Positions 23,823 through 34,105 of a stretch of 38,916 nt of DNA are shown here, in pieces; within the stretch, counting starts at the first letter, position 1; every line of letters begins with the position of its first letter. The stretch is taken from contig DAMBWF010000021.1 of the NCBI GenBank assembly GCA_032052615.1, positions 1 through 38,916 on the forward strand. Direction: 5' to 3'. The DNA is from Pseudomonas_T sp032052615 (GTDB lineage Bacteria > Pseudomonadota > Gammaproteobacteria > Pseudomonadales > Pseudomonadaceae). A program made the translations under genes and the position numbers. Under the pieces are notes generated by a model that was given only the letters and a program-made list of their open reading frames with translations, was not told where the DNA came from and did not search any database.

Positions 23823-24295
23823 CCGCCTTTGGCCAGTTGCAGGTGATCGGCCTGCGCGAATGGATCGCCCTGCCCCAACTGGGCATGGTCGGGCTGCGCG
23901 CCAAGGTGGATACCGGTGCCAGCACCTCCGCCCTGCATGCCAGCGACATCGTGCCATTCGAGCGCGGCGGCGAGCGTTGGGTGCGCTTCACCGCCCACTT
24001 CGGCACCCTGGTCCAGCGCGGCCACCGCTGCGAGGCGCCGATGGTCTCGGTGCGCACGATCAAGAGTTCCAACGGCCACGCCCAGCAGCGCTACGTGATC
24101 CGCACCACCATGGCTCTGGGTGACCGGGTCTGGCCCATCGAATTCACCCTGACTTGCCGGCGCAATATGCGTTACCGCGTGCTGATCGGCTCCAAGGCGC
24201 TGGTGGAGGGCCAGTTCCTGGTCAACCCGGCGCTTTCCTATGTGCAAGACAAGCCGGTGACGCCGGTCTTCGATACCACTACCGGTGCCCCATGA
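23819..24295 (+). CDS. Retropepsin-like ATP-dependent zinc protease family protein (RimB-like)
   Basis: The 158-residue protein belongs to PF05618, annotated as putative zinc protease but with an aspartic protease fold. The catalytic-type motif D31-T-G-A-S is clear, in a VDTGASTSALHASD context. In Pseudomonas this gene precedes rimK, and in P. fluorescens the neighbouring protease was described as RimB, working with RimK to adjust glutamate tails on ribosomal protein S6; equating this gene with RimB is inference from position and family. Its stop overlaps the rimK start by four bases. Cytosolic, no signal peptide. Confidence 0.85.
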   Translation: MTAFGQLQVIGLREWIALPQLGMVGLRAKVDTGASTSALHASDIVPFERGGERWVRFTAHFGTLVQRGHRCEAPMVSVRTIKSSNGHAQQRYVIRTTMALGDRVWPIEFTLTCRRNMRYRVLIGSKALVEGQFLVNPALSYVQDKPVTPVFDTTTGAP

Positions 24296-25197
24296 AAATC
24301 GCCGTGCTGTCGCGCAATCCCCGTCTGTATTCGACCCGACGCCTGGTGGAAGCCGGCCTTGAGCGGGGGCACGAGATGGTGGTGATCGACACCCTGCGGG
24401 CCTACATGAACATCGCCAGCCACAAGCCGCAGATCCACTACCGGGGCCGCCCGCTGGAAGGCTTCGACGCGGTGATCCCGCGCATCGGCGCCTCGGTGAC
24501 CTTCTATGGCTGCGCGGTGTTGCGGCAGTTCGAGATGATGGGGGTATTCCCCCTCAACGAATCGGTGGCCATCAGCCGTTCCCGGGACAAGCTGCGTTCC
24601 CTGCAATTGCTGTCACGCAAGGGCATCGGCCTGCCGGTCACCGGCTTCGCCCACTCCCCCGACGACGTGCCGGACCTGATCCGCATGGTCGGTGGCGCGC
24701 CCCTGGTGATCAAGGTGCTGGAAGGCACCCAGGGTATCGGCGTGGTGCTCTGCGAGACCGAGAAGGCCGCCGAGTCGGTGATCGAGGCGTTCATGGGCCT
24801 CAAGCAGAACATCATGGTGCAGGAATACATTGAGGAGGCCGGCGGCGCCGACATCCGCTGCTTCGTGGTGGGGGACAAGGTCATCGCGGCGATGAAGCGC
24901 CAGGCCAAGCCCGGCGAGTTCCGCTCCAACCTGCACCGGGGCGGCACCGCCAGCCTGATCAAGATCACCCCCGAGGAGCGCATGACGGCAATCCGCGCGG
25001 CTCGGGTCATGGGCCTGTCGGTGGCCGGGGTGGACATCCTGCGTTCCAACCATGGCCCGCTGGTGATGGAGGTAAACTCCTCGCCGGGCCTGGAGGGCAT
25101 CGAGGAAACCACCGGCAAGGACGTGGCCGGGCTGGTCATCGAGTACCTGGAAAAGAACGCCGAGCACGGCCTCACCCGCACCAAGGGCAAGGGATGA
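24292..25197 (+). CDS. rimK: Ribosomal protein S6-L-glutamate ligase
   Basis: The 301-residue ATP-grasp enzyme adds glutamate residues to the C-terminus of ribosomal protein S6. Recognisable elements are the N-terminal MKIAVLSRNPRLYSTRRL, the ATP-binding K141 in VIKVLEGTQGIGV, and the magnesium set D248, E260 and N262 in VDILRSN and MEVNSSPGLEG. Length equals that of E. coli and P. aeruginosa RimK (about 300). Both ends overlap their neighbours by ATGA, forming a tight three-gene unit with the protease and the LD-carboxypeptidase. The product changes translation of selected mRNAs in Pseudomonas according to published work on P. fluorescens. Confidence 0.97.
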   Translation: MKIAVLSRNPRLYSTRRLVEAGLERGHEMVVIDTLRAYMNIASHKPQIHYRGRPLEGFDAVIPRIGASVTFYGCAVLRQFEMMGVFPLNESVAISRSRDKLRSLQLLSRKGIGLPVTGFAHSPDDVPDLIRMVGGAPLVIKVLEGTQGIGVVLCETEKAAESVIEAFMGLKQNIMVQEYIEEAGGADIRCFVVGDKVIAAMKRQAKPGEFRSNLHRGGTASLIKITPEERMTAIRAARVMGLSVAGVDILRSNHGPLVMEVNSSPGLEGIEETTGKDVAGLVIEYLEKNAEHGLTRTKGKG

Positions 25198-26099
25198 ACG
25201 ACTTCCACTTTTCTTTCGACAGTCCCGTCGCGCTGATCGCGCCGGCCTCGGCCGTCGCGTCCGAGATCCTCGACTCCACCCTGGAGCGCCTGGCGGCGGC
25301 CGGCATCGATTACCGCCTCGGGCGCCACGCCCGAGCACGCCATCGCTACCTGGCCGGCACCCCGGCACAACGCCTGGAGGACCTGCACGCCGCCTTCGCC
25401 GAACCGGATATCGCCGCCGTCTGGTGCCTGCGGGGCGGCTACGGCTGCGCCCAATTGGTACCGGGTATCGACTGGGCGTTGCTGCGGAGCGCCTCGCCGC
25501 GCCCGCTGATCGGTTTCTCCGACATTTCCGTGCTGCTCTCGGCGTTCCACCGCCAGGGTCTGCCGGCCATCCACGGTGCCGTCGCCACCGCCCTTGGCCA
25601 GCCTCTCGCCGAGGCCCCGACCGAGCGTGTCGAACGCAACGAGTCCCTGGCCTCCCTCGCCCGGCTGCTGGCCGGGGAGGCCGGGCACCTGCCGGCCCGG
25701 CACCTGGCGGGCCCCCTCGAAGCCCGGGAAGGCACGCTGATCGGGGGCAACCTCACGGCCCTGGCCAGCGTCACCGGTACCCCCGCCGAGCTGCATGCGC
25801 CGCCAGGCGCGATCCTGCTGCTGGAGGACGTCGGCGAGCCCTATTACCGCCTGGAACGCGCCCTCTGGCAGCTCCTGCGCGGTTTCGACGCGACGCGCCT
25901 GGCGGCCGTCTGCCTGGGCACCTTCACCGACTGCCCGCGCAAGGGCGTGGCCCACAACCTGGAAGAAATCGTCGCGGAATACCTGGCCCCCCTGGGCGTG
26001 CCGCTCTACGGCGGGCTGCCCAGCGGCCACGGCGCGCAGAACCGGGCCTGGCCCTACGGCCGCCGCGCCCGCCTGGCGGAGGGCCGGCTGAGCTGGTGA
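25194..26099 (+). CDS. ldcA: LD-carboxypeptidase (peptidase S66)
   Basis: The 301-residue enzyme removes the terminal D-alanine from muropeptide tetrapeptides in cytosolic peptidoglycan recycling. The serine triad is present: S109 in IGFSDISVL, E211 in LLLEDVGEPYYRLER and H279 in GLPSGHGAQN. These are each six lower than S115/E217/H285 of P. aeruginosa LdcA (PA5198), so spacing is fully conserved. The CLRGGYG motif near 78-84 is also typical. It overlaps rimK by four bases. Why a peptidoglycan enzyme is coupled to rimK is not clear; both act on bonds at acidic or D-amino-acid peptide ends. No signal peptide is seen. Confidence 0.94.
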   Translation: MNDFHFSFDSPVALIAPASAVASEILDSTLERLAAAGIDYRLGRHARARHRYLAGTPAQRLEDLHAAFAEPDIAAVWCLRGGYGCAQLVPGIDWALLRSASPRPLIGFSDISVLLSAFHRQGLPAIHGAVATALGQPLAEAPTERVERNESLASLARLLAGEAGHLPARHLAGPLEAREGTLIGGNLTALASVTGTPAELHAPPGAILLLEDVGEPYYRLERALWQLLRGFDATRLAAVCLGTFTDCPRKGVAHNLEEIVAEYLAPLGVPLYGGLPSGHGAQNRAWPYGRRARLAEGRLSW

Positions 26100-26466
26100 G
26101 CCGCGCTGAGAGCATCCGGCGACTAGATGTCGGCGGGTTCGCTCGCGCCAGAAGGGCGGAGAGCATGAGGCCCAAACGCCGCTCCGCCTTTCCCGGTCAG
26201 GACCGCTGTCAGCCTGACTGGCGGGTCGACCACGACGGTGCCAAAGACCATTCGCCAAGCGGGCGAGCCAGTCCAAAGGCCAAGGCCGTTTACACAGAGA
26301 CGTCAAGGACGCGTACAAATCGGTGAGTTGCCCGACCATGGTGCGCGCCGGCTGGCTGCCCCCGGCCAGTCGCTAAAGAGTGGCTCGACAAGCCATCACG
26401 CCTGGAGGGCCTCGATGGTCAACCCGCCAGAGAAACGTCAAGCCCGACGACTGCCGTCCGCCGACC
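26100..26466. other. Gap between convergent ldcA and amgS without a gene
   Basis: I see no supported gene in these 367 bases. An imperfect 11-base stem (GAAGGGCGGAG at 26151-26161 against CTCCGCCTTTC at 26182-26192, one G-T pair) with a 20-base loop may be a weak ldcA terminator. A small hairpin TGGCT-CGACA-AGCCA occurs at 26381-26395. Neither has a proper T-run on the required side. Confidence 0.45.
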
Positions 26467-27780
26467 TCAGGCCGCGTCCCTCGGCAAGAGCAGGCCCAGG
26501 GGCAGGCAGACCCGCGCTTCCAGGCCGCCCCCGGAGCGGTTTCGCAGCTCGACGCTGCCGCCGTGCAGGGCGGCGATGCGCTTGACGATGGCCAGCCCCA
26601 GGCCGGTGCCCTTGCCTCCCCGGGCCCGGTCGCCGCGGATGAAGGGGTTGAAGATACCCTCCAGTTCGGCAGGGTCGATGCCCTGGCCCCGGTCCAGCAC
26701 GCTGAGCACCACGTAGGGCGCGGCGCTGTCGCCGGCGACGAACGCCGCCACCTCGACCCCGCCGCCGCCATGGCGCAGGCCATTCTCGATCAGGTTGACC
26801 AGCAGTCGCTTGATCGAGACCCGCCGCAGGGGAAACGGCGGCACCGGCTCCAGGTACAACTTCACCCGGGTGTCCTGCTGGTTGTACGGGGCGGCCACTT
26901 CCCGCACCAGCTCGTCCAGGTCCAGCTCCTCGACCTTTTCGTCGCGGCCGTCGCGGATGAAGGCGAGGAACTGGTCGAGGATGGCGTCCATGTCCTCGAT
27001 GTCGCGGACCATGTCCTCGGTCAGCTCGCTGTCCTCGCGCATCAGTTCCAGGGACAGGCGCAACCGGGTCAGGGGCGTGCGCAGGTCGTGGGAGACCCCG
27101 GCGAGCATCAACTCCCGCTCCCGGGATGCCTGCTCCACGTCCTCGGCCATCTGGTTAAAGGCGCGGTACACCTCGGTCATCTCGCTGGGCGTCTGGCTCA
27201 CCGGCAGGCGCACGCTGCGGCCCTGGCCCAGCTGGCGGGCGGCATTGACCAGGCGCTTGAGGGGCGCGTTGAGCTGGCTGACGAAAATCCACGCGGCGGC
27301 GGTGGACAACAGGCCGATGCCGAGAAACCAGCCCAGCACGCTCCAGATCTTCTGCCCCCGCAGGGGATGGGGATAGAGCGGTACCCGCACCCAGTCGGGC
27401 CCCAGGGAGGGCGCGTGGACCCACAGGGACGGCGGGCTTTGCACCCGCACCCGCACCTCGGTGTCCTCGCCCAGTTCCGCCTGCATCTGCCGGCGGAAGA
27501 TGTCGCTGTAGGGCCAGTGCTGCTCGTCCGGCGGGAGCTGGGTGCTCGGCACCCGGTTGAGGCCGGCGGCATGGGCCACGCGGTCGCGGTCCTCCGCATC
27601 CACGGCCCAGTAAGCGCGCAGGGTCAGCGCCGCGCCGTGGCTGTATTGGCGGTCCACCAGCACGTCCTCGTTCATCAGCAGGTAGACCAGGGTCAGGGCC
27701 TTGGAGAACAGCACGACGATCAGCACCAGCCACAGGGTGCGGGCGAAGAAGCTCTGCGGGAACCACACGGGGGTCTTCAT
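26467..27780 (-). CDS. amgS: Envelope-stress sensor histidine kinase AmgS (EnvZ-like)
   Basis: The 437-residue membrane kinase has two membrane helices (about 15-35 and 146-166) enclosing a periplasmic domain of about 110 residues, a HAMP linker (171-223), the phosphoacceptor H231 in VSHDLRTPLTRLR, N333 in the N-box NLIENGLRHG, and G-boxes DRGQGID and GTGLGLAI. This is the EnvZ/AmgS type; in P. aeruginosa AmgRS senses misfolded envelope proteins and gives tolerance to aminoglycosides. The response regulator lies 82 bases upstream on the same strand, so the pair is an operon. The C-terminus ends with an extra LLLPRDAA. Confidence 0.93.
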   Translation of the reverse strand: MKTPVWFPQSFFARTLWLVLIVVLFSKALTLVYLLMNEDVLVDRQYSHGAALTLRAYWAVDAEDRDRVAHAAGLNRVPSTQLPPDEQHWPYSDIFRRQMQAELGEDTEVRVRVQSPPSLWVHAPSLGPDWVRVPLYPHPLRGQKIWSVLGWFLGIGLLSTAAAWIFVSQLNAPLKRLVNAARQLGQGRSVRLPVSQTPSEMTEVYRAFNQMAEDVEQASRERELMLAGVSHDLRTPLTRLRLSLELMREDSELTEDMVRDIEDMDAILDQFLAFIRDGRDEKVEELDLDELVREVAAPYNQQDTRVKLYLEPVPPFPLRRVSIKRLLVNLIENGLRHGGGGVEVAAFVAGDSAAPYVVLSVLDRGQGIDPAELEGIFNPFIRGDRARGGKGTGLGLAIVKRIAALHGGSVELRNRSGGGLEARVCLPLGLLLPRDAA

Positions 27781-27862
27781 GGGCGACTCGGGGCAGCGGG
27801 ACCGGAAGGCGAGCGTGGGCGCGCGGCGGAAGGGTGGCGGCGCACCGCGCCGGCCACGGGGT

Positions 27863-28597
27863 CTACTTGTCGCCGTCCGGCACGAACACGTAGCCGACGC
27901 CCCAGACGGTCTGGATATAGCGCGGCTTGGAGGGGTCCGGCTCGATCAACCGGCGCAGACGGGAAATCTGCACGTCGATGGAGCGCTCCAGGGCGTCCCA
28001 TTCGCGGCCCCGGGCCAGGTTCATCAGCTTGTCCCGGGTCAGCGGCTCGCGGGCATGCTGCACCAGGGCCTTGAGCACGGCGAACTCGCCGGTGGTGAGC
28101 ATGTGCACGTCGTCGCCCTTGCGCAGCTCGCGGGTGGCCAGGGACAGCCGGTAGTCGCCGAAGCTCACGATTTCGTCCTGGCTGGCCGGCGCGCCGGGCA
28201 CCACGGGCGCCTGGCGACGCAGTACCGCCTTGATCCGCGCCAGCAGCTCCCGGGGGTTGAAGGGCTTGGCCAGGTAGTCGTCGGCGCCCAGCTCCAGGCC
28301 CTGGATGCGGCTGGCCTCGTCGCCCTTGGCGGTGAGCATGATGATCGGCAGGGTGTTGTTCGCCGCCCGCAACCGGCGGCAGGCGGACATGCCGTCCTCG
28401 CCCGGCAGCATCAGGTCGAGCACCAGCAGGTGGAACAGCTCCCGGGCCAGCAGGCGATCCATCTGCTCGACGTTCTCCACCGTGCGCACCCGGTAGCCTT
28501 GTTCTTCGAGGTAACGCTCCAGCAGGCGGCGCAGGCGCGCGTCGTCGTCGACGACGAGGATCTTTTCACCTTCGGCAGGCACGGCGGTGGCGCTCAT
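27863..28597 (-). CDS. amgR: Response regulator AmgR (OmpR family)
   Basis: The 244-residue regulator has a receiver domain with D17/D18 in the acidic pocket, phosphoacceptor D61 in VLDLMLPGEDG, T89 and K111, followed by an OmpR-type winged helix from about residue 140 (LTTGEFAVLKAL, RSIDVQISRLRR, then TVWGVGYVFVPDG at the end). It partners the adjacent kinase. In P. aeruginosa its orthologue activates envelope protease and chaperone genes such as htpX and yccA. The ATG at 28597 begins MSATAVPAEG. It diverges from tex over 194 bases. Confidence 0.95.
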   Translation of the reverse strand: MSATAVPAEGEKILVVDDDARLRRLLERYLEEQGYRVRTVENVEQMDRLLARELFHLLVLDLMLPGEDGMSACRRLRAANNTLPIIMLTAKGDEASRIQGLELGADDYLAKPFNPRELLARIKAVLRRQAPVVPGAPASQDEIVSFGDYRLSLATRELRKGDDVHMLTTGEFAVLKALVQHAREPLTRDKLMNLARGREWDALERSIDVQISRLRRLIEPDPSKPRYIQTVWGVGYVFVPDGDK

Positions 28598-28733
28598 CGG
28601 AGACTCCAGGCGGCAAAGGTCGGCATTATGGCCCAGGCGCCGGCGGGCGCCCTGCCGGCCATTGTTAGCAGATTTTTCCCTCGCCGCGCAGCGCCCCGGC
28701 CCGGGCCGCCGTTCGAGTGGCGGCGGGCGTGGT

Positions 28734-28769
28734 TATAATGCCGCCTTTTTTGCACCAGGCCCGGGCCTG
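28734..28769 (+). promoter_or_regulatory. Likely tex promoter -10 and leader palindrome
   Basis: TATAAT at 28734-28739 is a consensus -10 box; a start near 28746 gives a leader of about 45 bases. A weak TTCGAG at 28712-28717 is the nearest -35 candidate, 16 bases away. Inside the leader, CAGGCCCGGGCCTG (28756-28769) is a perfect 14-base palindrome 22 bases before the tex ATG. Confidence 0.5.
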
Positions 28770-28791
28770 TCTTTCACGTTTCAGGTGGTTC

Positions 28792-31113
<2,322 letters not shown>

Positions 31114-31176
31114 ATCGGGCGCGCGACCGCCTCGCGCGCACCGCTGACAGGACCGCCTGAAGCAGGAGCCAGGAAC

Positions 31177-31560
31177 ATGGAAATTCCGCATGAGTTGTCG
31201 ATGAGCGCTTTCGGACGGTTGCTCGGCTGTCGGCCGCTGACCCTGGAGCGCGGCCGCGCCGAGGTGGCGCTGAGCCTCACCCCGGACCTGCACAACCGTC
31301 TCGGCAAGCTGCACGGGGGCGCCTTGTTCAGCCTGCTGGACATCGCCATGAGCCTGGCCTGCTCCAGCGTCCACGGCTTCGATACCCGCAGCGTCACCCA
31401 GGAATGCAAGATCAACTACATGCGCGGGGTGGACGACGGCGAGGTGATCTGCGTCGCCACCGTGGTCCACACCGGCAGCCGCACCCTGGTGGTGGACGCC
31501 GACATTCGCCAGGGCGAGTTCCTGGTGGCCAAGGGCCTGGCCACCTTCGCCCTGCTCTGA
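31177..31560 (+). CDS. PaaI-type hotdog thioesterase
   Basis: The 127-residue protein has the hotdog fold signature HNRLGKLHGGALFSLLD near residues 39-55, where the His-Gly-Gly and the acidic residue of the following helix form the acyl-CoA thioesterase site. SVTQECKINYMR at 73-84 is the usual second strand. It resembles PaaI/YbgC-like hydrolases of unknown acyl-CoA preference. AGGAG about eight bases before the ATG gives a good ribosome site. It lies between tex and gshA with short gaps and may share their transcript. Confidence 0.9.
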   Translation: MEIPHELSMSAFGRLLGCRPLTLERGRAEVALSLTPDLHNRLGKLHGGALFSLLDIAMSLACSSVHGFDTRSVTQECKINYMRGVDDGEVICVATVVHTGSRTLVVDADIRQGEFLVAKGLATFALL

Positions 31561-31666
31561 GCCGCGCCGCGTCGGGGAGCGAGCGCAAGCGCATCGTTCC
31601 CGGCCCCTTGTAGAGCGTCCGTTCCGCCCCCATAGTGAGGCGACCGACGCGTGAAGGAACCCTATC

Positions 31667-33253
31667 TTGAGCGATCTTCTCTCCCGCCGCCTGGCACTGC
31701 TGGGCGAGCGCGCCCACCTGTCGCTGCTCGGCCAATGCCTGCACGGTATCGAGCGCGAGTGCCTGCGCGTCGACGCTCAGGGCCAACTGGCGCTGACCGA
31801 CCACCCCGCCGCCCTCGGCTCGGCGCTGACCCACCCCCAGATCACCACCGACTATTCCGAAGCGCTGCTGGAGTTCATCACCGCCACCGACACCGACGTG
31901 GCGCGCACCCTGGACGAGTTGGAGAAGGTCCACCGCTTCACCTACGAGCGGCTCGACGGCGAGTACCTCTGGAGCCCGTCGATGCCCTGCCGGCTACCGC
32001 CGGAGGAACTGATCCCCATCGCCCGTTACGGCCGCTCCAACATCGGCCAGCTCAAGCACGTCTACCGGCGCGGCCTGGCGGTGCGCTACGGCAAGACCAT
32101 GCAGTGCATCGCCGGCATCCACTACAACTTCTCCCTGCCCGAGGCCGTCTGGCCGCTGCTGCAGGAACTGGAAGGCGACAGCCAGTCGCCGCGGGACTAC
32201 CAGTCGGCGCGCTACATCGCGATGATCCGCAACTTCCGCCGCTATAGCTGGCTCCTGATGTACCTGTTCGGCGCCACCCCGGCCCTGGACGTGAACTTCC
32301 TCCGGGGCCGCCCGCACCAGTTGGACAGCCTCGACGCCTACACTCTCTACCTGCCCTGGGCCACCAGCCTGCGGATGAGCGACCTGGGTTACCAGAACAA
32401 CGCCCAGTCCGGCCTCACGCCCTGCTACAACGGCCTCGACAGCTACCTGGACAGCCTCCAGCGGGCGGTCTCCACCCCCTACCCGCCCTATGCCGCCATC
32501 GGCACCAAGCGCAACGGCGAATGGGTGCAGTTGAACACCAACATCATCCAGATCGAGAACGAGTACTACTCGAGCATCCGTCCCAAGCGCGTTACCTATA
32601 CCGGCGAACGGCCGCTCCAGGCGCTGATGGCCCGTGGGGTGCAATATGTCGAGGTGCGCTGCCTGGACATCGACCCGTACCTGCCGGTAGGCATCGACCT
32701 GGAGGAGGCGCGCTTCCTCGACGCTTTCCTCCTCTACTGCGCCTTGCAGGACAGCCCGCCCATGGACGGCATCGAATGCCGCGCCAGCACCGACAACTTC
32801 CTGCGCACGGTGAAGGAGGGACGCCGCCCCGGCCTGACCTTGCAGCGGCGCGGCCAGGCCGTGGCTCTTGTGGAATGGGCCGGCGAGCTGCTGGAGCGCA
32901 TCGGCGCCCTCTCCGACCTGCTGGACACCGCCCAGGGGGGCGACGCCCACCGGCGCGCCCTGGAAGCCCAGCGGGCCAAGGTGGACGATCCCGAGCGGAC
33001 CCCGTCCGCCCGGGTCCTGGCGGACCTGCGCGCCAGCGGCGACAGTTTCGCCCGCTTCGCCCTGCGCCAGAGCGTGGCCCACGCCGAGCACTTCCGCGCC
33101 CAGCCCCTGGACGCCGGCGACCGCCAGCGTTTCGAGGCCCTGGCCGAGCGTTCGCGGCGCGAGCAGGCGGAACTGGAGGCGGCTCCCCAAGGCGATTTCG
33201 ATACCTTCGTCGCCGCCTACCAGGCCAGCATCCTCGGGCTGATCAGCGTCTGA
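31667..33253 (+). CDS. gshA: Glutamate-cysteine ligase
   Basis: The 528-residue enzyme joins glutamate and cysteine in the first, ATP-dependent step of glutathione synthesis (gammaproteobacterial class 1). The glutamate and metal site GIERECLRV is at 27-35 and QITTDYSEALLEFIT at 58-72; the IARYGRSNIG stretch near 119 and NGEWVQLNTNIIQIENEYYS near 282 are also typical. It starts at TTG 31667 with AAGGA eight bases upstream; no ATG fits the conserved MSDLLSRRLALL beginning. It follows the thioesterase gene after 106 bases. Confidence 0.96.
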   Translation: MSDLLSRRLALLGERAHLSLLGQCLHGIERECLRVDAQGQLALTDHPAALGSALTHPQITTDYSEALLEFITATDTDVARTLDELEKVHRFTYERLDGEYLWSPSMPCRLPPEELIPIARYGRSNIGQLKHVYRRGLAVRYGKTMQCIAGIHYNFSLPEAVWPLLQELEGDSQSPRDYQSARYIAMIRNFRRYSWLLMYLFGATPALDVNFLRGRPHQLDSLDAYTLYLPWATSLRMSDLGYQNNAQSGLTPCYNGLDSYLDSLQRAVSTPYPPYAAIGTKRNGEWVQLNTNIIQIENEYYSSIRPKRVTYTGERPLQALMARGVQYVEVRCLDIDPYLPVGIDLEEARFLDAFLLYCALQDSPPMDGIECRASTDNFLRTVKEGRRPGLTLQRRGQAVALVEWAGELLERIGALSDLLDTAQGGDAHRRALEAQRAKVDDPERTPSARVLADLRASGDSFARFALRQSVAHAEHFRAQPLDAGDRQRFEALAERSRREQAELEAAPQGDFDTFVAAYQASILGLISV

Positions 33254-33393
33254 CCCGGCTCGCCCGGCGCGCGTCGGCCGGGCGAGAGGGACGTCACAAA
33301 AACGACTCTTGCTCGGCGTTCCCAGGCGAACGCCCCTTCCGCGTCGGAAAAACGGCGTTAGCATGGCCTCGAACCCTCCGAGAGCGATCCGCC

Positions 33394-33609
33394 ATGCCGG
33401 CTCCGAGCCCCGTCGATGACCGTCAGTGGAGTCTGGAAAGGCTGGACAAGGCCTACCAGCAAGGTTACCTGGTCGGCCTCGCCGGCCAGCCCGCCGCCCT
33501 GCAGCCCTATCCGGTGGCGTTGCTCGCCGCCGCCTGGGAGGCCGGCTGGGACGACGGCCAAACACAACGCGGCGAGGCCCTGGCCGAACGCCTGCGGGCG
33601 GCCGGCTGA
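33394..33609 (+). CDS. Rmf-like small protein (ribosome modulation factor family)
   Basis: The 71-residue protein contains LDKAYQQGYLVGLAGQP at 17-33 and PYPVALLAAAWEAGWDDGQ at 39-57, a close match to the RxHxxGYxAGxxG ... CPY ... WxxGWREA layout of ribosome modulation factor (PF04957). Rmf binds the 30S subunit and helps pair ribosomes during stationary phase. Pseudomonas has another, canonical rmf elsewhere, so this may be a divergent paralogue. The N-terminal 12 residues are extra compared with E. coli Rmf (55 residues). It lies 140 bases after gshA and faces the AhpD-like gene, with ten bases between stops. Confidence 0.72.
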   Translation: MPAPSPVDDRQWSLERLDKAYQQGYLVGLAGQPAALQPYPVALLAAAWEAGWDDGQTQRGEALAERLRAAG

Positions 33610-33619
33610 TCCGGGCCCT

Positions 33620-34036
33620 TCACGCGTCCGCCAGCGGCCCCGCCTCTCGTAGCGCGGCATCCACCGGCACGCCGTAGCCGTTGGCTAGGCGATTGGTCTC
33701 GTTGGCCATGCCGATCACCGCCATCAGTTCGCCGAACATCGCCTCGTCCATCCCGGCCTTGCGCGCCGCCGCGCCGTGTGAGGCCATGCAGTACTCGCAA
33801 TTGTTAGTGACGCTCACCGCCAGGTAGATCAACTCCTTGGTCAGTGAGTCGAGGGCACCGGGGGCCATTACTTCCTTCAGGCTGCTCCAGGTACGGGCGA
33901 GCGTCGCCGGGTGCCGGGCCAGGGCTTTCCAGAAATTGTTCACCTGGTCCACCCGCCGGGTAGCCATGATGTCGTCATAGACGGCCCGGACCTCGGCACT
34001 GGCATTTGCATATTCGATCAAGTGCTTAGACGACAT
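33620..34036 (-). CDS. Carboxymuconolactone decarboxylase / AhpD-like protein
   Basis: The 138-residue protein has the AhpD redox pattern C80-E-Y-C83-x3-H87 in NNCEYCMASH within a helical CMD domain (PF02627). Such proteins act as alkylhydroperoxidase partners or as decarboxylases; the CxxC-H pattern favours a redox role. GGAGG lies six bases before the ATG at 34036. It diverges from the cyclase gene with 69 bases between starts. In P. aeruginosa gshA and argA are adjacent as I recall (PA5203, PA5204), so this gene and its divergent partner look like a local addition. Confidence 0.88.
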   Translation of the reverse strand: MSSKHLIEYANASAEVRAVYDDIMATRRVDQVNNFWKALARHPATLARTWSSLKEVMAPGALDSLTKELIYLAVSVTNNCEYCMASHGAAARKAGMDEAMFGELMAVIGMANETNRLANGYGVPVDAALREAGPLADA

Positions 34037-34105
34037 ATACGACCTCCATTTATGTTCTTGACGCGCCTTGTGGCGCGGTCGCTGTCCATCATGGGGGAAA
34101 CACAC

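Noticed and set aside
26238..26585. 115-codon plus frame between ldcA and amgS
   Set aside because: It runs into amgS on the opposite strand, has no ribosome site and is Arg/Pro-rich as random GC-rich frames are.
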